Assembly (NCBI RefSeq): GCF_003265305.2
Contig: NZ_CP033459.1
Span: 1,426,001 to 1,490,000 of the forward strand
Reading direction: 5' to 3'
Source: Pseudoprevotella muciniphila
GTDB lineage: Bacteria; Bacteroidota; Bacteroidia; Bacteroidales; Bacteroidaceae
Length of the DNA stretch: 64,000 nt
Shown here one piece after another: positions 60,600 to 64,000 of this stretch. The notes beneath the pieces were generated by a model. It did not search any database. It saw only the letters and a list, made by a program, of their open reading frames with translations, and was not told the origin of the DNA. The translations under genes and the position numbers were made by a program. The first letter of the stretch is position 1, and the number at the start of each line of letters is the position of its first letter.

Positions 60600-61727
60600 A
60601 TGACACTATTTCCTGTTTACAGCCTTTACGAAGTGGAGCCCGTTCGTGGCAAGGGGAGTTACGTTTATACAGCCGACGACACGGAATACCTCGACCTATA
60701 TGGCGGTCATGCTGTCATCAGCATAGGTCATGCTCATCCGCATTATGTACAGATGATTTCAGAGCAATTGGGGCAGTTAGGATTCTATTCCAATAGCGTT
60801 GAGAACAGCCTTCAACAGCAGTTGGCTGACCGATTGGGAAAGGTAAGCGGTTACGATGATTACCGGTTGTTCCTTGTCAACAGTGGTGCTGAAGCCAATG
60901 AAAATGCCGTGAAGGTGGCATCGTTCGCCACAGGCAGGAGTCGTGTGCTCGCTTTCAGGGGTGCATTCCATGGCCGCACGAGTGGTGCAGTGGAGATGAC
61001 CGACAATCCGAAAATCAACTCTCCCTTCAACGCGACGGACAAGGTAACCTTCGTGCCGCTTGGCGACATAGAGAGCGTGCGCAGGGAACTCTCTTCGGGT
61101 GAATACTGCGCTGTAATCGTGGAAGGCATACAGGGTGTGGCAGGCATACGAATGCCGGGCGACGACTTCCTGCGTGAACTGCGCGAGGAGACCCTCCGGC
61201 AAGGCACCTGCCTCATACTCGACGAGGTGCAGAGCGGTTACGGGCGCACAGGACGTTTCTTCGCGCACCAGTGGGCAGGCATACGTCCTGACCTCATCAC
61301 CATGGCGAAGGGCATGGGCAACGGTTTTCCGATAGGCGGTGTGCTTATAGCGCCGCAATTTGAAGCCACGCCGGGTATGCTCGGCACCACATTCGGCGGC
61401 AACCACCTCGCCTGTGCGGCAGCCATTGCCGTGCTTGATGTCATTCAGGATGAGCATCTTGTGGAAAATGCCGAAAAAATGGGCGACTACCTGATGGAAA
61501 GGCTCTCTGCGATGAAAGGCATAAAGGAACTACGCGGACGCGGACTGATGATAGGTATCGAAATAGAAGAATCGGCATCTGAACTCCGTAAGCGCTTAGT
61601 ATATGAAGAGCATGTCTTCACAGGCGGTGCAGGACAACACACCGTGCGCCTGCTTCCCGCGCTCAATATAGGAAAGAAAGAAGCCGAAAGTTTTATGACG
61701 CATTTCGAGAAAGTGCTCGGCGCATAA
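60600..61727 (+). CDS. argD: N-acylornithine aminotransferase
   Basis: 375 residues. PLP-dependent class III aminotransferase: GGHAVISIGHAHPHYVQMIS, NSGAEANENAVKVA, DEVQSGYGRTGRFFAHQWAG, PLP-Lys near 237 in TMAKGMGNGFPIGG, and TFGGNHLACAAAIA. Converts N-acylglutamate semialdehyde to N-acylornithine. Follows the toxin-antitoxin pair and precedes argF'. Confidence 0.94.
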   Translation: MTLFPVYSLYEVEPVRGKGSYVYTADDTEYLDLYGGHAVISIGHAHPHYVQMISEQLGQLGFYSNSVENSLQQQLADRLGKVSGYDDYRLFLVNSGAEANENAVKVASFATGRSRVLAFRGAFHGRTSGAVEMTDNPKINSPFNATDKVTFVPLGDIESVRRELSSGEYCAVIVEGIQGVAGIRMPGDDFLRELREETLRQGTCLILDEVQSGYGRTGRFFAHQWAGIRPDLITMAKGMGNGFPIGGVLIAPQFEATPGMLGTTFGGNHLACAAAIAVLDVIQDEHLVENAEKMGDYLMERLSAMKGIKELRGRGLMIGIEIEESASELRKRLVYEEHVFTGGAGQHTVRLLPALNIGKKEAESFMTHFEKVLGA

Positions 61728-61764
61728 CACAATATGACAATCCACTTTTTTGCAAAATAACAAT

Positions 61765-62718
61765 ATGAAAAGATTTCTCTCACCAGCCGACATAGGCGAC
61801 CTTCATCAGGCATTGCAGGAGGCACTTGCAATCAAGGCTGACCGCTATGCCAATGTGGAACTCGGGCGTAACAAGACGCTACTGATGATTTTCTTTAATA
61901 ACAGTCTGCGAACACGTCTCAGCACACAGAAGGCCGCCATGAACCTTGGTATGAATGTCATCGTCCTCGACGTGAATCAAGGGGCTTGGAAACTCGAAAC
62001 TGAGAGGGGAGTGATAATGGACGGCGACAAGTCGGAACATTTACTTGAAGCCATTCCTGTGATGGGATGTTATTGCGACATTATAGGCGTGCGGTCCTTT
62101 GCCAAATTTGAGAATAAGGAAGACGACTATAGCGAGAAGATCCTGCAACAGTTTATTGATTATAGCGGACGTCCGGTATTCTCCATGGAGAGTGCCACAC
62201 GCCATCCGCTGCAAGCCTTTGCCGACTTCATAACCATCGAGGAACACAAACGCACTGAGCGTCCGAAGGTGGTGCTCACTTGGGCTCCGCATCCCAAGGC
62301 GTTGCCCCAGGCTGTGCCAAACTCTTTTGCTGAATGGATGATTGCTGCAGGCTATGACCTGACCATTGCGCAACCCGAAGGTTACGAACTCGACGAGAAA
62401 TTTACGCAAGGCGCAACTATCACACACAATCAGGATGAAGCGCTCGCGGGAGCCGATTTCGTCTATGCAAAGAACTGGGCTGCCTATTCCGACCCGAACT
62501 ATGGAAAGGTGTTAAGCAAAGACATGAGTTGGACGGTAAGCAAGGAGAAAATGGCGCTGACAAACAATGCTTTCTTTATGCACTGCTTGCCGGTGCGCCG
62601 CAACATGATTGTTACCGACGATGTCATTGAGGCGCCGACAAGCCTTGTCATACCCGAGGCTGCCAATCGTGAAATTTCTGCAACAGCCGTGCTGAAACGA
62701 ATGCTTGAAAGCCTGTAA
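61765..62718 (+). CDS. argF': N-succinylornithine carbamoyltransferase-type enzyme
   Basis: ATG at 61765 (MKRFLSPADIGDLHQALQEA), giving 317 residues; the frame start at 61750 is a TTG. Carbamoyl-phosphate motif FFNNSLRTRLSTQKAAMNLG (SLRTR instead of STRTR), PVFSMESATRHPLQAFAD, HCLPVRRNMIVTDDVIE. This is the Bacteroidetes enzyme first described in B. fragilis, which uses N-succinyl-L-ornithine. Residue 90, reported as the Pro that sets succinyl versus acetyl preference there, is Ser here (DGDKSEH). The acyl group used is therefore uncertain. Confidence 0.93.
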   Translation: MKRFLSPADIGDLHQALQEALAIKADRYANVELGRNKTLLMIFFNNSLRTRLSTQKAAMNLGMNVIVLDVNQGAWKLETERGVIMDGDKSEHLLEAIPVMGCYCDIIGVRSFAKFENKEDDYSEKILQQFIDYSGRPVFSMESATRHPLQAFADFITIEEHKRTERPKVVLTWAPHPKALPQAVPNSFAEWMIAAGYDLTIAQPEGYELDEKFTQGATITHNQDEALAGADFVYAKNWAAYSDPNYGKVLSKDMSWTVSKEKMALTNNAFFMHCLPVRRNMIVTDDVIEAPTSLVIPEAANREISATAVLKRMLESL

Positions 62719-62736
62719 ATAAGCGTACTAACACAA

Positions 62737-63507
62737 ATGATAACGGTCGTAAAGATAGGTGGAAACGTGATTGACAATGCTTCGGCTTTGTCAGGTTTCC
62801 TCGACGTTTTTTCGAAATTAGAAGGCCCGAAAATGCTCGTTCACGGCGGCGGAAAACTCGCCACACGGTTAAGCGCACAGATGGGGGTAAAAACGAAAAT
62901 GGTTGAAGGTCGTCGCGTCACAGACAAGAAAACGCTCGACATCGTGACGATGGTATATGCCGGGTTGACAAACAAGAACATAGTGGCAGCCCTTTCTGCA
63001 AGGGGTGTGAAAGCCGTTGGCCTGAGCGGAGCAGATGCAAACGTAATTCCTGCAACAAAGCGCGCCCCAAACCCCATCGACTTTGGATACGTGGGCGACA
63101 TCAATCCCGCTGAAGTAAACACGGATTTTATCAAGACTTTGCTTGATGCGGACATAGTACCTGTGTTCTGCGCCCTGACCCACGATAGCCATGGAAGTCT
63201 TCTCAACAGCAATGCTGACAGTGTGGCTTCTGCAGTGGCGATTGCAACTTCACATATTTCTGCAACAAGACTCGTGTTCTGTTTCGAGAAACCCGGGGTG
63301 CTGCTTGATGTGGAAGATGACAACAGCGTTATTCCGATAATAAATCGGTCGAAATATGCTGAACTGCGTGCCAAGAATCTGATTTTTGAAGGCATGCTAC
63401 CGAAGATAGACGGCGCTTTCAAGGCAATAGATAATGGTGTAAAGGAAGTCATCATAAAATGTGCGGATAGCCTGCTTTGTAATACTGGCACAACCATACA
63501 AGAATGA
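62737..63507 (+). CDS. argB: N-acylglutamate kinase
   Basis: 256 residues of the amino-acid kinase fold: VVKIGGNVIDN (phosphate loop), MLVHGGGKLATRLSAQMGVK and SLLNSNADSVASAVAIATSH. Phosphorylates N-acetyl- or N-succinylglutamate; in B. fragilis the equivalent enzyme prefers the succinyl form. Overlaps the argE start by 4 bp (ATGA). Confidence 0.93.
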   Translation: MITVVKIGGNVIDNASALSGFLDVFSKLEGPKMLVHGGGKLATRLSAQMGVKTKMVEGRRVTDKKTLDIVTMVYAGLTNKNIVAALSARGVKAVGLSGADANVIPATKRAPNPIDFGYVGDINPAEVNTDFIKTLLDADIVPVFCALTHDSHGSLLNSNADSVASAVAIATSHISATRLVFCFEKPGVLLDVEDDNSVIPIINRSKYAELRAKNLIFEGMLPKIDGAFKAIDNGVKEVIIKCADSLLCNTGTTIQE

Positions 63508-64000
63508 TACAACTCGACGAACTTTTTTCCGATGCTCTCCTTTTGCTGGACCGCCTGATTAGTACACCCTCGCTCTCATGCGAAGAGTGCAACACTGCGG
63601 ACATCCTTGAGCACTTCCTTTCGGAAAAAGGACTTGCCAATGTGCAGCGCGTGGGAAATAATGTGTTTATGCGAGCGGCAGCATGGGATGAAAGTAAGCC
63701 GGTGTTGCTCCTGAATGCCCACCACGACACAGTACACCCTTCGCCGTCATACACACGCGACCCGTATGAGCCGGCGCACGAGGATGGCTGCATTTACGGG
63801 CTCGGGAGCAACGACGACGGCGGCTCTGTCGTAGCGCTCATAGCGGCTTTTCGGCATCTATATGAAACACCACTCGCCGCCAACCTTATTCTCGCTATCT
63901 CTGCAGAAGAAGAAGTCAGCGGAAAGGATGGTATCTCGTCTGTCTTGCCATATCTTGGGCGCATAGACATGGGGCTAGTGGGTGAGCCTACCGGTATGCA
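63504..64000 (+). CDS. argE: M20-family acylornithine deacylase (3' end outside window)
   Basis: ATG 63504; 165 codons visible. Begins MIQLDELFSDALLLLDRLIS. Zinc-ligand motifs of M20 peptidases are in place: NAHHDTVHPSP, YGLGSNDDGGSVVALIA and the general-base pair AISAEEEVSGKDGI. Removes the acyl group (acetyl or succinyl) from ornithine or citrulline derivatives to finish the pathway. Translationally coupled to argB. Confidence 0.9.
   Translation, partial: MIQLDELFSDALLLLDRLISTPSLSCEECNTADILEHFLSEKGLANVQRVGNNVFMRAAAWDESKPVLLLNAHHDTVHPSPSYTRDPYEPAHEDGCIYGLGSNDDGGSVVALIAAFRHLYETPLAANLILAISAEEEVSGKDGISSVLPYLGRIDMGLVGEPTGM

Overview
The window looks like a chromosomal segment from a Bacteroidales bacterium, most likely of the Prevotella group. 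Five things point there. Promoters follow the Bacteroidetes pattern TTTG-N18..20-TAnnTTTG. There is a GldH-type lipoprotein. Two very large surface proteins end in type-IX-secretion-like C-terminal tails. An OMP_b-brl_3-like TonB-type barrel is present. The arginine operon contains the Bacteroidetes-type N-succinylornithine carbamoyltransferase. Housekeeping genes are of moderate GC; the restriction island at 6.5-12.6 kb and the gene at 52.5-53.2 kb are clearly AT-richer and look acquired.

Layout. 0-6 kb: the N-terminal 360 residues of a P-type ATPase-like protein whose catalytic motifs are degenerate, menA, a TPR protein, tRNA-Leu(TAA), a glycosyltransferase, and rplU-rpmA with promoter and terminator. 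6.1-12.6 kb: a defence-type island. An IS982-type remnant lies against a type III restriction-modification pair (mod-res), followed by a Fic protein with a Bro-N-like N-terminus and a DprA-like gene interrupted by one in-frame TAG. 12.7-21.8 kb, all minus strand: gldH-ricT-holB, metF, an exported protein, a GH89 alpha-N-acetylglucosaminidase, and a YqiA-type esterase fused to a degenerate HAD-like domain. 21.8-30.4 kb: two tandem paralogous cassettes, each with a conserved structured leader, a roughly 1,130-1,220-residue GLUG-repeat surface protein and a small protein of 66-77 residues with a variable tail. Long blocks of the two copies are almost identical. 30.5-42.3 kb: DPP-IV-like peptidase, THUMP RNA methyltransferase, a membrane-anchored pseudokinase, an AAA/DUF4143 ATPase, a lipoprotein, an XRE remnant, a thioredoxin-like protein and an aspartyl protease with a PDZ-like domain. 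42.3-49.4 kb, minus strand: Nudix, M16 protease, flippase, SpmA-SpmB fusion, LOG protein, ridA, rplS. 49.6-57 kb: TonB-type receptor, an unknown protein, an IS256-like element (variant Zn-binding type) with a promoter-driven structured RNA candidate in its end, DUF2795 and DUF4419 proteins. 57-64 kb: an arginine biosynthesis cluster (GNAT, argG, argC, a YoeB-like toxin-antitoxin pair, argD, argF', argB, argE start).

Genes working together: the arg genes take glutamate through N-acylated intermediates to ornithine and argininosuccinate. mod and res are translationally coupled. Each GLUG protein is followed within about 20 bp by its small partner. The 12.7-15.5 kb genes and the 42.9-48.0 kb genes form tight co-directional clusters.

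Two recurrent themes stand out. First, several proteins keep the fold of an enzyme but have lost its catalytic residues: P-type ATPase, kinase, and the HAD half of the YqiA fusion. Second, many intergenic regions hold long imperfect palindromes, some built from iterated 9-nt units. At least three sequence families of these recur within the window. All calls are from reading the sequence; no database search was possible.
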